Program-made: the position numbers and the translations under genes
Assembly: GCF_003369915.1 (NCBI RefSeq)
Contig: NC_046675.1
Span: 23,684,001 to 23,748,000 of the forward strand
Length of the DNA stretch: 64,000 nt
Source of the DNA: Drosophila miranda
Lineage: Eukaryota; Arthropoda; Insecta; Diptera; Drosophilidae
Reading direction: 5' to 3'
Shown here: one piece after another, positions 62,201 to 64,000 of the stretch
Layout of the letters: every line of letters begins with the position of its first letter
Numbering within the stretch: position 1 is the first letter of the stretch
The notes under the pieces: generated by a model
What the model was told of the DNA's origin: nothing
Database searches by the model: none
What the model saw: the letters and a program-made list of their open reading frames with translations, nothing else

Positions 62201-64000
62201 TACATTTTGAGATACTTTTGCCATCTAGTTCTCGTTGTTTGCCACCTAATGTTGCACATAACTTCAGCATAACGTCAGACACAGATCGCTTACACATGCA
62301 CTGCACCCACGCGATGTTTTCGATCCGCCAATTGTCGGGTATCGTGTCGCTTTTGTGTGCAGATACATATGTATCTTTTTGCTGTATCCATTGTTGAGGC
62401 GGGCTGGCCGCCTGTCTGAGTGGCTCCTCGGTTATTTATATCCATGTTTTCTGTTGCATGTTCGTCTCTGCTTCTGCTCCGCCTGTTCGCATTTCATTTC
62501 ATTTGGCCCCATAACGTGTGCACCTACTGCATGCCACTGTGTGCGTATCTGGCAGATACATGTGTACAGTTTTGTTAGCTTCTTTCGAAAAACGAAAGTG
62601 CAATTTTATCGCCGATCTGCTGCCTGCACTCTGGACGAAAGTTTAGGCTTAAATTTCGTTAATTGCTTGGGTTTATAGACCACTTAAGGTGCTCGATGAG
62701 GGAGTCAAGTCGAACCCCGAGCCACGAAAGCCCTCCTCGTATCAGCATAGGATTTCTTCCCGGGATCGTAAACCTTAAGCCAAAAGATTAACTACTTCAC
62801 GTGGGCCATAAATCAAAAATCCATCGACAGCTTAACTGTCGCTCGCTTGAAGGCCGCACAACATGTTGAATTCCGCTGCAATCATCATGATTGTTCTGCT
62901 TCCTTTCTGCCCTGCCTTTCCTTTTGCTTATTTTTAATCGGAATGTGGAAAATTTTTCCCATTTAATGAACGATGACCATCGTTCCCGCGTCCAAGCAGT
63001 CCACAAGTTTATCAGTGATTTTTTTCAATGGACCTTGCAATAAATTGCAAATTGTACAAGGCAGAGATTCTGTGACTCCAGTCCCTCCAGTGGATCATAA
63101 TAATGATGCTTTGACGCCCATTATTTGTGGATCTCCATAGAATAGAACATGGGGAAGGATGGAGATACAGAAGCTAAGCCAAAGCAAAGAAAAATTAAAG
63201 TACTCTAAATGTGTTTTGGTGCGAATTTTCGAGTATCTTTTAGCAAGTTTATTGTATTCTAGGGCTTTCTTTTTAGTATTTTCTGGTATTTTTATTATTT
63301 TCTGGAATTTTCTTTAAGATAAAACCAATTTCCGTCTCTGAAAATGGAGAAAATTCTATAAAGTATCGATAGATCTGTAGATGGCACTTATATTTGGAAG
63401 ATATATGTATAGATCGATTGTAAAGCTATCCAGAAAAGTACAGAATAGTTGAATATTTACTAAACCCGCAAAAGTCATGGGAAAGAAACCAACAATTGCT
63501 AGAAATTCGATTAAAATACTCCCTTTTCTGAGGCTTTTAATCATTTCAGATACTAATTCTTTTGGGCATCCACCGTTTTATGTATCTACATATTTCTTTC
63601 CATTAAAGAGAAGCCCTAGGGTATCTTCAAGTCGAACTTCTGCGACTCCCTCTAGCATTTGAGGTCTCATTAGCTTCGGTTGCCATTTCGAGTATTGAAA
63701 CGGCAACAGATACGAGTACCCCCTTCAAAGATGTATTTATATGCCACACAGAAATGCCCTCCTCCTCCTTCTACGCCTCCGTCTCCTCCACTCCCTGGAA
63801 GAAACATCGAACGACAGCTCTCGTGCGGACTGGCACTGCGATTGCGTCCTTATCAGTCCCACTATGGCTTATCACGTGCTGTAGTTTTCCATTCTTGTGG
63901 AGTTTTGCATTGGAAAATTTTCCATTTTCCATACATTTTCCATGGGAAATGGAATCAGATCGAAATACAAAAGAGAAAGATGAATAACCTCCGGAACGCA
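56258..64000 (+). other. Probable intron to the end of the window
   Basis: No supportable gene. Contains a repeated TTTTCTGAT unit near 57300, a (CTC)n run at 59625-59651 and a 29-bp near-direct repeat at about 60672-60730. Reading frames are short and low in complexity. Confidence 0.4.
59625..59651. repeat. (CTC)n trinucleotide microsatellite
   Basis: Nine CTC/TCC units followed by CTGCTG. Confidence 0.85.

Overview
This is a euchromatic window from a Drosophila-type fly nuclear genome. The basis is compact genes with 50-70 nt introns, fly core-promoter elements (DRE, the Motif 1/M1BP-type GGTCACACT box, the Motif 6-type GGTATATTT box), fly dispersed repeats, and six genes that read as orthologs of fly housekeeping genes. 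The obscura group is my guess at the lineage; it is not shown by the sequence.

Layout. At 0.2-2.6 kb, humpty dumpty (DONSON, +) and the RNA polymerase subunit RPB6 gene (-) converge. At 3.2-8.7 kb there is a minus-strand cluster: one 132-bp-repeat-rich gene (D) and three related tandem genes (A, B, C) for small Cys-rich proteins. I cannot name any of them. The cluster sits between two inverted copies (about 2.69-2.98 and 10.69-10.98 kb) of a promoter module. The left copy faces the RPB6 gene and the right copy faces the first leader exon of ceramide kinase (Cerk, +, about 11.0-19.0 kb). Between cluster and leader (8.8-10.7 kb) is a DINE-1/mini-me-like repeat and scraps of possible decayed coding sequence. 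Prosbeta7 (+, 20.2-21.1 kb, proteasome beta7) has a third, shorter copy of the module. It converges on a TMEM9-family gene (-, 21.4-22.6 kb), which shares a 262-bp divergent promoter with an SDF2-like ER gene (+, 22.9-23.6 kb).

From 23.6 kb to the end (40 kb) I support only one coding exon (41943-42250, +; possibly mustard/OXR1 by synteny). The rest looks like introns and several alternative 5' leader exons of a large plus-strand regulatory or neuronal-type gene, with many microsatellites and one 255-bp-offset tandem duplication.

The named genes are general housekeeping functions (replication, transcription, sphingolipid signalling, proteolysis, endolysosome, ER quality control). They are neighbours and do not form a pathway. 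The part most worth a second look is the rapidly diverging Cys-rich cluster and the inverted promoter modules around it. I see no sign of a bacterial-style system, CRISPR array, tRNA or rRNA.
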